DNA of 64,000 nucleotides from CAYNRG01 sp964399545 (GCA_964399545.1 CAYNRG010000002.1:124001-188000), one strand, 5' to 3'; shown: positions 52,007-61,905, counted from the first letter of the stretch. A program made the numbers and translations. Notes: generated by a model not told the origin, from the sequence alone.

Positions 52007-53314
52007 TTATGGAATAAGGTTAGAATGTTTAGCTGTCACAGAAGGATGTTGAGCTAGAGCGATTAAAAAGATACTCACCTCAGCAACAATCATCCCTACC
52101 CAAATTGCTTTTTCTCCAAAGATGAGAGGAATTAAAAAGATAAACAAGGTATTGACGATAAAACTTCTTAGTACAGATAAAAGTAGGGCCTGACTTGTTC
52201 TTTTTGTAGATAGATAATAAGTGATATAAATGATATTGATTGCAGCAAATATAAAACTAATACCATAAATTTTTATGCAGTCATAACCAAGAAGAATCAT
52301 TTGTGCATCATTATTAAAGATAGCAATGATTTCTTTTCCTAGCAGTAAGAGCAGAAGGTAGATGGAAATAGATAGTGTAACGCTTAGACGAAGTCCTTTT
52401 TTGAAAAAGAATAATTCAGAAGAGGTATCTTTTTTCCCGAAACTATGACTAAGCAAGGGTTGAATTCCTTGAGCAAGACCAGTAAATATCCCCATGACAA
52501 GGACAAGGATATACGAGATAACAGAGAAAGCAGAAACTCCAATTTCACCAAGTAGCCTCAAAATAATATAGTTATAACATAAGATAGTGACTGGTTGACT
52601 CATCTGTGTGATAAATTCAGGGGTTCCTGTTTTGATAATGGAGAATAAATTCTTTAGAGAAAGACAAGAAAATACAAAGTGCAGCTTTCCTTTTTTCCTT
52701 AAAAAATGGAAAGATAAGATAAAGCATGCAAGAACTTGGCCTAATCCAGAAGCAATTGCAGCTCCTTTAAGACCCATCTGTAAAGGAAAAATAAATATCC
52801 AGTCAAATAAAATGTTGCCGAAGGCACCCAAAACCATACCCCAAAACGCAAGACGAGGATTTTGATCATTTCTTACAAAGGTGGCTAGTGTCATTGAACT
52901 ACAAAAGAAAATTCCAAATAAGTTGTAGTAAAAAATATACTCAGCAGTACTTTGAATGAGCTGATTAGTAGCTCCAAGAAGAATAGCGATAGGTTCTGAG
53001 AAAAAGAAACTAATGAGAGTGAGAATTAATGAAAAAAGAATGACGGCAATAAGGCTAAGAGAAAAAATATGACTTGCTTTATCGAACTCTTTTTGACCAA
53101 ATGCAATCGAGGTTAGGGTTGCTCCACCCATAGTAATCATCATACTTACTGCAATTAAAATTGAAATAAAGGGAACAGCAAGGTTGATAGAAGCAAGGGC
53201 TGTGGTTCCAATACCTCGTCCGACAAAAATACCATCAACTACAAAATATAGCCCTGTAAAAAACATGGCACCAATAGATGGGATTGTAAATCGATAAAAT
53301 TGTCTAGTTTTCAA
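52007..53314 (-). CDS. MATE family multidrug efflux transporter
   Basis: A 435-residue membrane protein with about twelve hydrophobic segments in two homologous halves. The MatE features FFTGLYFVVDGIFVGRGIG at the N-terminus, NLAVPFISILIAVSMM, and GLAQGIQPLLSHSFG at the start of the second half are present. AAGGAGAATT precedes the ATG. It is divergent from a MerR regulator and is read from a MerR-type promoter at 53359-53389, so its expression is likely induced by the compound sensed by that regulator. Confidence 0.93.
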   Translation of the reverse strand: MKTRQFYRFTIPSIGAMFFTGLYFVVDGIFVGRGIGTTALASINLAVPFISILIAVSMMITMGGATLTSIAFGQKEFDKASHIFSLSLIAVILFSLILTLISFFFSEPIAILLGATNQLIQSTAEYIFYYNLFGIFFCSSMTLATFVRNDQNPRLAFWGMVLGAFGNILFDWIFIFPLQMGLKGAAIASGLGQVLACFILSFHFLRKKGKLHFVFSCLSLKNLFSIIKTGTPEFITQMSQPVTILCYNYIILRLLGEIGVSAFSVISYILVLVMGIFTGLAQGIQPLLSHSFGKKDTSSELFFFKKGLRLSVTLSISIYLLLLLLGKEIIAIFNNDAQMILLGYDCIKIYGISFIFAAINIIYITYYLSTKRTSQALLLSVLRSFIVNTLFIFLIPLIFGEKAIWVGMIVAEVSIFLIALAQHPSVTAKHSNLIP

Positions 53315-53348
53315 AATAATTCTCCTTTAAGATAAGCTTTCTATCCTG

Positions 53349-53354
53349 TATAAT
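53349..53354 (+). promoter_or_regulatory. -10 element of the MerR gene
   Basis: TGTATAATG with TATAAT at 53349-53354, 47 bases before the regulator start. The -35 is poor. The divergent MATE promoter lies immediately downstream, so regulator binding would also influence this promoter. Confidence 0.45.
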
Positions 53355-53358
53355 GAAG

Positions 53359-53389
53359 AGTATAAACTGTACCATAGGGGCAGAGTCAA
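53359..53389 (-). promoter_or_regulatory. MerR-type promoter/operator driving the MATE gene (19-base spacer)
   Basis: On the minus strand TTGACT (53389-53384), spacer of exactly 19 bases, TATACT (53364-53359). Within the spacer CTGCCCCTATGGTACAG is an imperfect dyad (CTG..CC.TA.GG..CAG). Over-long spacers with a dyad are the hallmark of promoters activated by DNA distortion by MerR-family proteins. Confidence 0.85.
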
Positions 53390-53400
53390 TAGGGGGTGCC

Positions 53401-54168
53401 ATGAAAAATTATCTATCTATTGGAGAAGTGAGTAAAATTAAAGGAGTTAGTATAAAGTCTTTGAGATATTATGAAAAGATTGGTATTTTTTTGCCTATCT
53501 ATGTTAATGAAACATCAAGATATCGATATTATAGTACAGAGCAGTTGGTAGTACTTGACTTAATTGTTGTATGTTTAGATTTGGGGATTCCACTGAAAAA
53601 CTTTAAAAGATACTTAATGAAAGATGGCAGTGTGAACATTGGAGAATTGTTAGAAGAGGGTGAAGGAATTATTCATCAACGGATAAAGAAATTAAATGCA
53701 AATCTATCCTTTTTAATGATGATGTCTAGTCATTTAAAACGAACCAATAAAATAAAGAAAACTAGAAAGGAATTTATTCAAACGATTCCAAAGAGATATT
53801 ATCTAACTGCCGATTGGGGAAATGATTTAGAGGACTATAGAGATATTAGTGGTCGATATTCAAAGTTATTTAGACAATGCAATGAATTAGGAATTAGAGA
53901 TACTTTTAATCAGGGAATACTTGTTATTAGAAAAGAAGATAAAACTCTTTCTAAAGTATTTTTGGAAATTCCTCACAAGGTGAAGCAAGTGGATAATTTA
54001 TTAATTTTGGAAAAAGGAGATTTTTACTGCTCGGTAATTGAGGAGAGTCAATTGACCCAGTCTATTTTGAAAGGGAATCAAAGAGTTCTGATTATCAAGG
54101 AGCTGTTTGATTTAAAAACAAAGCCTGATCGCGGATTGATAGAGATTCAAAAGTCGAAGGAAATCTAA
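53401..54168 (+). CDS. MerR-family regulator (BmrR/TipA-like)
   Basis: A 255-residue protein; start ATG 53401 after AGGGGGTG gives MKNYLSIGEVSKIKGVSIKSL. The winged HTH (SIGEV...SLRYYEKIGIF..YV, then YRYYS) and dimerisation helix occupy residues 1-115. The C-terminal 130 residues are a candidate ligand-binding domain without conserved metal cysteines, so an organic effector rather than a metal is likely. It is divergent from the MATE pump and from the promoter described at 53359-53389. Confidence 0.9.
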   Translation: MKNYLSIGEVSKIKGVSIKSLRYYEKIGIFLPIYVNETSRYRYYSTEQLVVLDLIVVCLDLGIPLKNFKRYLMKDGSVNIGELLEEGEGIIHQRIKKLNANLSFLMMMSSHLKRTNKIKKTRKEFIQTIPKRYYLTADWGNDLEDYRDISGRYSKLFRQCNELGIRDTFNQGILVIRKEDKTLSKVFLEIPHKVKQVDNLLILEKGDFYCSVIEESQLTQSILKGNQRVLIIKELFDLKTKPDRGLIEIQKSKEI

Positions 54169-54220
54169 AGGCTGAGTTATCCAAGAAAGTAAATACAATT
54201 TAATGGAAGGAGGAAATTAG

Positions 54221-55108
54221 ATGAAAGATTGGATTGTAAAGAAGGCATTGGAAACATGGGAAAAGCATGATCAAAAAATCTTGTCCAATCAACAATATCC
54301 TGAAAAAATTGAAGAGATTACAGATATTCCATATATGGAGGACCTTAGTCCAGAGCATAGATTGGATATTTATTGTCCACAGAAAAAAAATAAGGATCGA
54401 TTACCAGTTATTATTAATATCCATGGTGGTGGATTTGTTTATGGAGATAAGAAGATTAACAGGTTGTATTGCCATCATCTAGCAACTCATCAATTTGTTG
54501 TGTTTAATATTAATTATCGCTTGGCTCCAAAAACTAAAGTTCCAAGTCAAATCCAAGATATTGTCGCAGCCATGCAATGGATTTCTTTACACCTAGAGAA
54601 GTATCAAGGAGATAAAGAACAGGTCTATATCGTTGGGGAGTCTGCGGGTGGATTTTTTGCACTCCTTGTTTCTATGATTATTAGAAGTAAAAGGCTTCAG
54701 GATATCTTTGAGGTGAAGCCTGTCAACTTAATCATCCAAAAAATAGGTGTAAACTGTGGGATGATAACGTTTGATGAATTTCCAGGTTTTTGGTTTTTGC
54801 GCTTGCTTTCATTTGAGAAAGGGTATAAGGATGCACTAACGTATCAAAATATGCGAGTGAAAGAGTTGCCGGAATTAGATCTTTTACCACCCTTGTATTT
54901 ATTGACTGTCGAAGATGATTTGTTAAAAGGTTTGACACTTTCTTTCGCAAAAATTGCAAGGCAGAGAAATCTTCTTTACAAACTAAGATATGTCAAAACC
55001 AAGGAAGAAAAATTAGGTCATATTTTCTCAGTGTTAAAACCAACGCTATCCATTAGTAGGGAAGTGACTCAAGAGATGATTGATTATTTTTTAGAGAAAT
55101 CAAATTAA
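54221..55108 (+). CDS. Alpha/beta hydrolase (HSL/acetyl esterase family)
   Basis: A 295-residue cytoplasmic esterase-like protein. The oxyanion-hole motif INIHGGGFVYGD (about residues 66-77) and nucleophile elbow VGESAGGFF (Ser about 144) define the hormone-sensitive-lipase group. A catalytic Asp in LLTVEDDLL and a late His in EKLGHIFSVL complete the triad. AGGAGGAAA precedes the start. It follows the MerR gene by 52 bases and may be cotranscribed, though the substrate is unknown. Confidence 0.88.
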   Translation: MKDWIVKKALETWEKHDQKILSNQQYPEKIEEITDIPYMEDLSPEHRLDIYCPQKKNKDRLPVIINIHGGGFVYGDKKINRLYCHHLATHQFVVFNINYRLAPKTKVPSQIQDIVAAMQWISLHLEKYQGDKEQVYIVGESAGGFFALLVSMIIRSKRLQDIFEVKPVNLIIQKIGVNCGMITFDEFPGFWFLRLLSFEKGYKDALTYQNMRVKELPELDLLPPLYLLTVEDDLLKGLTLSFAKIARQRNLLYKLRYVKTKEEKLGHIFSVLKPTLSISREVTQEMIDYFLEKSN

Positions 55109-55262
55109 AAAAAGTAAAAGAACTTGATCTCAGGTGAAATAGCTTGCATCTTTTATTTTTATTGACTAAAATAAATAGAATACTAGTATAAAGCGTATCA
55201 CTATAAATTAAAGCGAAATTTGTGTATTATAGAGATATAGAGTAACGAAAGGGCGAAGGCAT

Positions 55263-55964
55263 GTGACTAAATTAGAACGAATGAATGAGGAATTAAGAAA
55301 ATTAATTAAGCCTGCAACAATGATGGGTAAAGGAAAAAAGAAAATAAGCTTTAGTAAAGAATTACAGATGAAATCTCACTTTGGAGGAGTTCCGTACTTT
55401 GAGGATGGTGATATGTGGCCTCAAACATCAAGTGGTGAAAACTTAGATTTTGTTTTTCAAGTGTTTAATCAAGAGGGAGTAGAACTTCCGGAAGATATAA
55501 AGTTAATCCAATTTTTTGCTAACTTATCAGAACCTGCATGGGAACACGAAGATGAAGGATGGGAAGTTCGTATTTTTAAGAAATTAAATCCATCAAAAAT
55601 TAAAATGATTGAAGCACCCGATGAACTTTTAGAAATGGATTGTTCTGAGGTTAAGTTTTATCCGATAAACTCTCTTCCAAATAGAGAAGGGGTGTCTCGA
55701 TTTATTAGTGAAGAATTAGAAAAATTAGTGAAGAAAAATAAAAGAGGAAAAGGAATTTCTTACAAGGAATGTGTCACAAGATGCATAGGAAGAGATATTC
55801 AAAAAGACTATCAACTATCAGGATATCCTCAGTGGCTAAACTATGATGCGACGCCATCGAATCATTCCGAGTTACTTTTTCAACTAAATTTTGGAATGGA
55901 GAGCTTTTATTTGTTCCGAAATACAAAAACGAAAGATGTAGAGTATGTATTTCAGACTAAATAG
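55263..55964 (+). CDS. DUF1963 family protein
   Basis: A 233-residue protein, GTG start at 55263 (GAAAGGGCGAAGG upstream, a weak site). The DUF1963/YwqG pattern is visible: SHFGGVPYFEDGDMWPQTSSG, FVFQVFNQEG and IQFFANL early, and HSELLFQLNF plus a conserved-looking FLFRN-type end. The family has no assigned biochemical role. Monocistronic, with promoter-like AT-rich sequence upstream. Confidence 0.75.
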   Translation: MTKLERMNEELRKLIKPATMMGKGKKKISFSKELQMKSHFGGVPYFEDGDMWPQTSSGENLDFVFQVFNQEGVELPEDIKLIQFFANLSEPAWEHEDEGWEVRIFKKLNPSKIKMIEAPDELLEMDCSEVKFYPINSLPNREGVSRFISEELEKLVKKNKRGKGISYKECVTRCIGRDIQKDYQLSGYPQWLNYDATPSNHSELLFQLNFGMESFYLFRNTKTKDVEYVFQTK

Positions 55965-56129
55965 GTATCAATAAAAGGTAGAGATTCCCCTATAAATCTA
56001 GAAATGTAGAGGGAGAGGTTCAAATTGTTGGGATGTAGAAGGTATAAAATTTCAGACTAAAATGCTGAGTTTTAGAATATAACACAGCCCTTTTTTTAGA
56101 AGTTCACCCCAACAAAATGTATAGGATTT

Positions 56130-56157
56130 TTGACAATTACCCTTAATATGGTATAAT
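56130..56157 (+). promoter_or_regulatory. Strong SigA-type promoter with extended -10
   Basis: TTGACA at 56130-56135, 16-base spacer, TGG-TATAAT at 56149-56157. The start codon of the secreted protein is 28 bases downstream. Confidence 0.8.
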
Positions 56158-56184
56158 TGGTAAGCGTTAAAAAGGAGGAAGCAA

Positions 56185-56865
56185 ATGAAGAAAGTCTTGC
56201 TTGTTTTATTCCTGTTAGCTAGTTTTATGACTATGACTGGATTTACAACAGAATCAGAAGATATGGAGTTTTCAATTGAGAACTTGGATCAATACAATAA
56301 AGAGTTCAAAACAGAATCGATAGGAGTATGCTCTGCATCATCGACAAAAACATATATGTCGTATAAATCGGTAACTGCAAGAAACTCAAAACAATATAAA
56401 CATATTCATAATAAAATGACTGTTGATGAAGAAACAGGGTTGCTTTATGATGAGGATGGTTTTATTGGTGTAGCTTTAGGTTCAAGCTTTGGAGATATTG
56501 GAACACGTTATTATTTTACTTTAGATACAGGAATCGTTCTTCCTGTCGTGAAGGTGGATGCTAAAGCATCGGTAGATGCTCCGAATGGTTGTTCTCATAG
56601 TAAAGATGCAAGTGTTATTGAATTTGTAATTGATTCAAAAATTGCTGGAGAATATTTTGGAGTAGGTGGAAATAACTTAGTGAGCCACGGAAACTTAAAC
56701 AATGATTCTCGATTAAAAGGAAAAATAGAGAAAGTTGAATTAGTTTTAGAAGAGAGATTAGAAGAAGGCGTTTTCTATGAGAGAAAAGAGATTGATGATT
56801 TCGAAATCCAGAAACATGTAATTGGAGCTGTAGATAGAGAATTAAAATTAGTGGGTGGATATTAA
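56185..56865 (+). CDS. Secreted protein, possible 3D/double-psi barrel-like domain
   Basis: A 226-residue protein with a cleavable signal (MKKVLLVLFLLASFMTMTGF). The mature part has a polar region, then MTVDEETGLLYDEDGFIGVALGSSFGDIGTRYYFTLDTGIVLPVVKVDA..., which recalls 3D/RlpA-type barrels (A-L-G...IGTR...L.DG/TG...V.D), followed by a strand ending VIEFVID. Catalytic aspartates of 3D hydrolases are not convincingly present. AAAGGAGGAAG precedes the start; a terminator overlaps the stop. Cell-wall-associated role is inference. Confidence 0.6.
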   Translation: MKKVLLVLFLLASFMTMTGFTTESEDMEFSIENLDQYNKEFKTESIGVCSASSTKTYMSYKSVTARNSKQYKHIHNKMTVDEETGLLYDEDGFIGVALGSSFGDIGTRYYFTLDTGIVLPVVKVDAKASVDAPNGCSHSKDASVIEFVIDSKIAGEYFGVGGNNLVSHGNLNNDSRLKGKIEKVELVLEERLEEGVFYERKEIDDFEIQKHVIGAVDRELKLVGGY

Positions 56866-56878
56866 CCCACTTTTTTTG
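56850..56878 (+). terminator. Rho-independent terminator overlapping the stop of the secreted protein
   Basis: AGTGGGT and ACCCACT with loop GGATATTA (contains the stop TAA), followed by TTTTTT. Confidence 0.8.
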
Positions 56879-56970
56879 TGAAATAAATTGAAATATTAAT
56901 AAAAAATGGTCGTAGGGGCTTTTTGTTGAGTGGTAATTTTGGTACAATAAATAATGATGGAGGTACAAAT

Positions 56971-58326
56971 ATGAAATCTGCAATTTTAATGGCTGCGGGA
57001 AAAGGGACACGAATGATGTCTGAAAAGCCTAAATGTATGCATACTGTTTGTGGAAAACCGATGATTGAACATCTTATTGACGGTGTAGAAGCAGCGGGAG
57101 CTGAAAAAATAGTGACTATTGTTGGTCACAAGCATGAACAAATTGAGCAGGCGCTTCAGGGACAATGCGAATTTGCTCTGCAATCCCCACAGCTTGGAAC
57201 AGGACATGCAGTAATGCAAGCGAAACAATGCGAAAACCTAAAAGGAAAGACTCTAGTAGTTAATGGAGATACTCCTTGTGTTAGCACAGAAACATTAAAA
57301 CAGCTTTATACAGAGTTAGATGGTTGTTCCATGGTGGTATTGACAGCTGAATTAGAAGTTTCTACACCTTATGGAAGAATTATTCGAGATGACCAAGGTT
57401 ATATTCAAAAAATTGTAGAATTCAAAGATTGTACAGAAGAAGAAAAGAAAATTTGTGAAATGAACACGGGGATTTATGCTTTTGATAATGAAGTGTTATT
57501 CTCAAATTTAAAAGAAATTAAGAATAATAATGCTCAAGATGAGTATTATATTACAGATTTAGTAGAAATTTTGAATCAAAAAGAGTTAAAGATAAAAGCA
57601 GTAAAGACAAAGGAAACCAAAGAAGTGAGTGGGGTGAATGATCAAGTAGAATTAGCCCAAGCCAACCAATTTATGCAAGAGAGAATTAATACAGCATGGA
57701 TGAAAAAGGGAGTAACGATGATTGATCCGAATACGACCTATATTGGAGCTGATGTGAAACTTGAAGCAGGCAGTGTATTGTATCCTAATGTGTACCTTAA
57801 TGGGAAAACAACAATTGGCAAAAATACAGTAATTTTTCCACAATCCTTTTTATTAAATGCTGTTATTGGTGAAAATTGTGAAATTCATAGTTCTCAAATT
57901 ACTGATAGTGAGGTAAAATCAGATTGTGTGATTGGTCCATATGCACACTTTAGAATGAATAGTGTGATTGAACCTAAAAACAGAATTGGAAATTTTGTTG
58001 AGTTTAAAAATACACGATTTGGATATAATAGCCGTTGTGCACACTTGACCTATCTAGGGGATAGTGAAGTAGGGGATGCGGTGAACATAGGATGTGGCGT
58101 AGTAACAGTCAATTATGATGGTAAAAATAAATCCAAGACGATTATTGGAGATGGGGCATTTATTGGTAGTAACTGCAACTTAATAGCTCCAATTACGGTT
58201 GGAAAAAATGCGGTTGTCGCTGCGGGTTCTACGGTGAATCAAGATATCCAGGAAGGTGATATGGCGATTGCAAGAAGTCGTCAAGAAAACAAACATGGAT
58301 ATGGTGAAAGATATAAAAACAAGTGA
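56971..58326 (+). CDS. glmU: Bifunctional UDP-N-acetylglucosamine pyrophosphorylase / GlcN-1-P acetyltransferase
   Basis: A 451-residue enzyme making UDP-GlcNAc for peptidoglycan; start ATG 56971 after ATGGAGG. The pyrophosphorylase half begins LMAAGKGTRMMS and includes LGTGHAV and VNGDTP; the C-terminal left-handed beta-helix has repeated I/V-G-x4 hexapeptides (IGPYAHFRMNSVI, VNYDGKNK, IGSNCNLIAPITVG). Forms a two-gene unit with prs, 15 bases downstream. Confidence 0.96.
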   Translation: MKSAILMAAGKGTRMMSEKPKCMHTVCGKPMIEHLIDGVEAAGAEKIVTIVGHKHEQIEQALQGQCEFALQSPQLGTGHAVMQAKQCENLKGKTLVVNGDTPCVSTETLKQLYTELDGCSMVVLTAELEVSTPYGRIIRDDQGYIQKIVEFKDCTEEEKKICEMNTGIYAFDNEVLFSNLKEIKNNNAQDEYYITDLVEILNQKELKIKAVKTKETKEVSGVNDQVELAQANQFMQERINTAWMKKGVTMIDPNTTYIGADVKLEAGSVLYPNVYLNGKTTIGKNTVIFPQSFLLNAVIGENCEIHSSQITDSEVKSDCVIGPYAHFRMNSVIEPKNRIGNFVEFKNTRFGYNSRCAHLTYLGDSEVGDAVNIGCGVVTVNYDGKNKSKTIIGDGAFIGSNCNLIAPITVGKNAVVAAGSTVNQDIQEGDMAIARSRQENKHGYGERYKNK

Positions 58327-58341
58327 GAAGGGGAAAAGAAA

Positions 58342-59307
58342 ATGAATGAAACTGTTGTATTTGCGTTAACATCAAGTGTGGATCTAGCGAATGAAATCGT
58401 CGATCACTTAGGATTACCACTTGGGAAAGTCAGTGTGAAACACTTTGCTGATGGAGAGATTTTAGTAGAATTAGAAGAGACCGTACGAGGAAGATCAGTG
58501 TACATAGTGCAGTCTACTTGTGCACCTGTTACAGAGAGATTGATGGAAGTTTTGATTTGCATTGATGCGTGCAAACGAGCGAGCGCACGAGAAATCAATG
58601 TGGTTATGCCATACTTTGGCTATGCTCGCCAAGATAGAAAAGCTCGTGCAAGACAACCTATTACAGCAAAACTAGTGGCTGACTTGCTTCAAACAGCAGG
58701 AGCAGATCGATTAGTAACGGTTGATTTACATGCATCTCAAATTCAAGGGTTCTTTAATATCCCTATCGATGATTTAACAGCAGGACCGATGATGGGAAAA
58801 TATTTCCATGATAAAAATTTAGAAGATATTGTAGTTGTATCACCAGATCATGGGGGAACAACACGAGCTAGAAAATTAGCTGATATTCTGAATGCTCCAA
58901 TTGCGATTGTAGATAAGCGACGTCCAAGACCAAACTGTGCTGAAGCTATGAACGTTATTGGTGATGTTGAAGGAAAGACAGCGATTATTATCGATGATAT
59001 CGTAGATACAGCAGGAAGCCTTGTTGCGAGTGTGAATATCTTAGTAGAGAAAGGTGCAAAAGAAGTCTATTGTGCTTGTACTCACGGTGTTTTATCTGGA
59101 CCGGCAATAGAGAGAATCGAACAATCTCAAATGAAAGAATTAGTGATTACTAATTCCATTGCTTTGAAAGAAGAACAAAAAGAACAAAGCACGAAGATTA
59201 AAGCTATTTCTGTGGGATATATGATGGCGAAAACGATTAAAGCCATTGAAACACATACTCCGGTTTCGGATGTATATAATTTATTCTCAAAAAATAAATG
59301 TGAATAA
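58342..59307 (+). CDS. prs: Ribose-phosphate pyrophosphokinase
   Basis: A 321-residue PRPP synthetase (ribose-5-P plus ATP to PRPP), supplying nucleotides and some amino acids. The PRPP-binding signature IIIDDIVDTAGS and the flexible loop/flag region MPYFGYARQDRKARARQPI are conserved, as are DHGGTTRARKLA and the N-terminal FADGEI. glmU-prs is a common pairing in Firmicutes. Confidence 0.96.
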   Translation: MNETVVFALTSSVDLANEIVDHLGLPLGKVSVKHFADGEILVELEETVRGRSVYIVQSTCAPVTERLMEVLICIDACKRASAREINVVMPYFGYARQDRKARARQPITAKLVADLLQTAGADRLVTVDLHASQIQGFFNIPIDDLTAGPMMGKYFHDKNLEDIVVVSPDHGGTTRARKLADILNAPIAIVDKRRPRPNCAEAMNVIGDVEGKTAIIIDDIVDTAGSLVASVNILVEKGAKEVYCACTHGVLSGPAIERIEQSQMKELVITNSIALKEEQKEQSTKIKAISVGYMMAKTIKAIETHTPVSDVYNLFSKNKCE

Positions 59308-59312
59308 AGGAA

Positions 59313-59352
59313 AAATTAAGGCTAAACTTTGGTGAAGCCTTAATTTTTTGGT
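59313..59352 (+). terminator. Rho-independent terminator of glmU-prs
   Basis: AATTAAGGCT and AGCCTTAATT around a loop of about 12 bases, followed by TTTT. Confidence 0.8.
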
Positions 59353-59505
59353 TCGAAACAGAAAATAGATATGTATTAAGGAAGTACTGATTGTGTGATG
59401 GTTGATGACTTCGAAAATGAAGTTTGATATAAATAGAAAATCAGGGAATAAAATCGGCTAGAAAAGAAGGTGCTAGTCGCTTTTGTGTCTGAATTTGTGA
59501 AGATG

Positions 59506-59514
59506 TGGTATAAT
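59506..59514 (+). promoter_or_regulatory. Extended -10 element upstream of yfhO
   Basis: TGG-TATAAT at 59506-59514, about 40 bases before the start; the -35 is weak, consistent with an extended -10 promoter. Confidence 0.55.
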
Positions 59515-59553
59515 TAAAAACTATAGAAAAAATGGGTATAGGAGTGTGGTTTC

Positions 59554-61905
59554 GTGAAAAAGATGATAAAAAATAGAAGAATAGAATTTACTTTATTGTT
59601 TTTTCTAATAGTGATGACAGTATTGGTTCTTTTCCCTCATTTTTTAAGTGGGTATGAATTTGGGTATGGACATGATTTGAGGCAACAACATTTTCCGTTC
59701 TTCGAAGAATTTAGAAGAATTATGTTGGATTGGATTAAATTTGAGAATTTTCCAAATGTCTTTCAAGAAGACAGTTTACCTTTTTATTCATGGAATCTTT
59801 TTTTAGGAAATAATTTTTTTGCTTCTAAGTCCTACTATGTAGTGGGTGATATATATAACTATATATTTCTTCCTTTTCATAAGTTAAGTTATTTTGATAT
59901 TCGATTGCTTCAAACAATTCTTAGAATTTTTATGGCTGCAGGATCGATGTTTTTATATTTGAGAAAAACATATAAAAAACAATTACCTTTAATTGTTGGA
60001 AGTTTAGCTTACGCATTTTCCTTCTGGGTTTTCTTCTATATGATCCAGCCGATGTTTCATTCTTTTTATTCATTTGTTCCGCTTTATTTTTTAGGGATGG
60101 AAGCTTACTTACAAGATAAAAAGAAAATATTATTTATTGTTATGACAACTGTATTATTGTTTACGAATTATTATTTGTTTTATACAATTTCGTTCTTCTC
60201 GGTATTTTACTATATTTACCGATACTACTGCTTAGAGAAAAAATGGGAAAATTTTGTTAAAGAAACTAGTATTTTGATTGGGTATTATTTTATTGGAGTT
60301 CTAATGGCGATGATAATGATCCTTCCTACCATTTATTATATAACTGGGAATGGTCGTGTAGGAGTCTTGGAATCTAGTTTGTTTTATCCTTTTGAAACTT
60401 ATTTATATATGGTTCAGTCTTTCTTTGCTCCGGGTCAAGATAATGCATTTCTTGTAGGAAACTATCGTTATGATGAAATTGCGTTATGGTCAGGAACAAT
60501 TGTTATGTTATTAGTTCCTCAAATCTTAAATGAGAAGGATTTTCGTTTTAGAAAGGCTACAACCATTCTTTATACTATCTTAATTTTAATGTTTGTGATT
60601 CTCCCTGGGAGTTCTCTTTTCCATGGTTTGAGTGAAGCGAATTTTAGATGGTTATTTTTATTGGTGATGATGAATATTTTCGTTGCTTGTCGATACTTAG
60701 AAAATCCGCAGGTGATAAATAAAAAGAATCTTATAATTACGGCAACAATAGGGTTTCTAGTAAATATAGTACTGACTCCAATCCTCATGCAAATTAATGT
60801 ATTTTCGGGAGGTGGGGATGAATATTTAGGGAAAATTTGGTTTGCGATTAGTATTGTGATAACAAGCTATATTTTAATTAAAAAATCAAAACATTGGAAA
60901 TCGTTCGTTCTAGTTATGTTATGCATTGATATTCTAGTATGTAGCCCGGCATATCGTCGACAGTTAGGACCGATGTACTTCAATGAAGCAGGGTTGATTG
61001 AAAAAGCGACTCAAGGAATACAAACTCCTGAAAACAAAGAATTTCTTCAATTTCTTCGCGTGTATGGAGAACCCGTAGATAAACTCTACTTTAGAACGCT
61101 TATCAGTTATAATAACTTATATTGGTCCTATTCATTGAATACTAGTGTATTTAATGAGCTTCGTGATTTGATGACATATGATAGCACGGTATCTCCATCT
61201 ATTTTTGATCTTAAGAACTTTTCAGATATGGATTTTTTCGAGGAAAAGGAAGTATTTCTTCCGGAATGGAAAATGAATTTTAGAGCACCGGATCTAGTCA
61301 ACTTCCTGAATGTGAAGTATGCAATTTTGGTAGAAGGAGATAAACTACCACATGAAAATTATGAGTTTATAGGGATGTATAATGAGGTCTCTGTTTACAG
61401 AAATTTAGATGCACTCCCATTAGGTACGACATATTCTTCGGTAGTAACATATCACGAACTTAAAGAGAGAGATGAAAACAAGTTAAGTGCTTTATTGAAA
61501 TGGATTATTGTGGAGTCAGAGGAGGACAAGCTAGAAATAGAGGAAAATCTAAAGGACCAAAAACGAGAGTCTTTTGTTGAAACAGAGTATGGTGGTAATC
61601 GATTCCGCGGTTATATTACGACAGAAGATGAAAGCTTCATAGTTATTCAACTTCCTTATGATGAGGGTTGGATAGCGGAAGTTAATGGAGAAAAGCGTAA
61701 AATATATCGTGTAAATGGTGGCTTTATGGGAGTAGCACTTGACGCAGGAGAAAATACAGTAGATATGTACTTTGTTCCTAAAGGGTTTATTGAGGGTTCT
61801 GTATTAAGTGGAATAGGACTTGTGTTATTTGTTGTTGTGGTTATTGAGGATGGCTTAAAAAAGAAAAAAAGAAGAGGAGCTCTTTATTCAAAAAATAGTG
61901 GATAA
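59554..61905 (+). CDS. YfhO-family membrane protein (GT-C-like)
   Basis: A 783-residue protein with a GTG start at 59554 (ATAGGAGTG upstream). About thirteen hydrophobic segments span residues 10-475, beginning with an early extracytoplasmic loop DLRQQHFPFFEEFR that fits the acidic loop of GT-C transferases. A large extracytoplasmic domain (about 480-750) follows, then a last helix. The YfhO family in Gram-positives is implicated in glycosylation of wall polymers such as lipoteichoic acid; the acceptor here is unknown. Monocistronic. Confidence 0.8.
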   Translation: MKKMIKNRRIEFTLLFFLIVMTVLVLFPHFLSGYEFGYGHDLRQQHFPFFEEFRRIMLDWIKFENFPNVFQEDSLPFYSWNLFLGNNFFASKSYYVVGDIYNYIFLPFHKLSYFDIRLLQTILRIFMAAGSMFLYLRKTYKKQLPLIVGSLAYAFSFWVFFYMIQPMFHSFYSFVPLYFLGMEAYLQDKKKILFIVMTTVLLFTNYYLFYTISFFSVFYYIYRYYCLEKKWENFVKETSILIGYYFIGVLMAMIMILPTIYYITGNGRVGVLESSLFYPFETYLYMVQSFFAPGQDNAFLVGNYRYDEIALWSGTIVMLLVPQILNEKDFRFRKATTILYTILILMFVILPGSSLFHGLSEANFRWLFLLVMMNIFVACRYLENPQVINKKNLIITATIGFLVNIVLTPILMQINVFSGGGDEYLGKIWFAISIVITSYILIKKSKHWKSFVLVMLCIDILVCSPAYRRQLGPMYFNEAGLIEKATQGIQTPENKEFLQFLRVYGEPVDKLYFRTLISYNNLYWSYSLNTSVFNELRDLMTYDSTVSPSIFDLKNFSDMDFFEEKEVFLPEWKMNFRAPDLVNFLNVKYAILVEGDKLPHENYEFIGMYNEVSVYRNLDALPLGTTYSSVVTYHELKERDENKLSALLKWIIVESEEDKLEIEENLKDQKRESFVETEYGGNRFRGYITTEDESFIVIQLPYDEGWIAEVNGEKRKIYRVNGGFMGVALDAGENTVDMYFVPKGFIEGSVLSGIGLVLFVVVVIEDGLKKKKRRGALYSKNSG

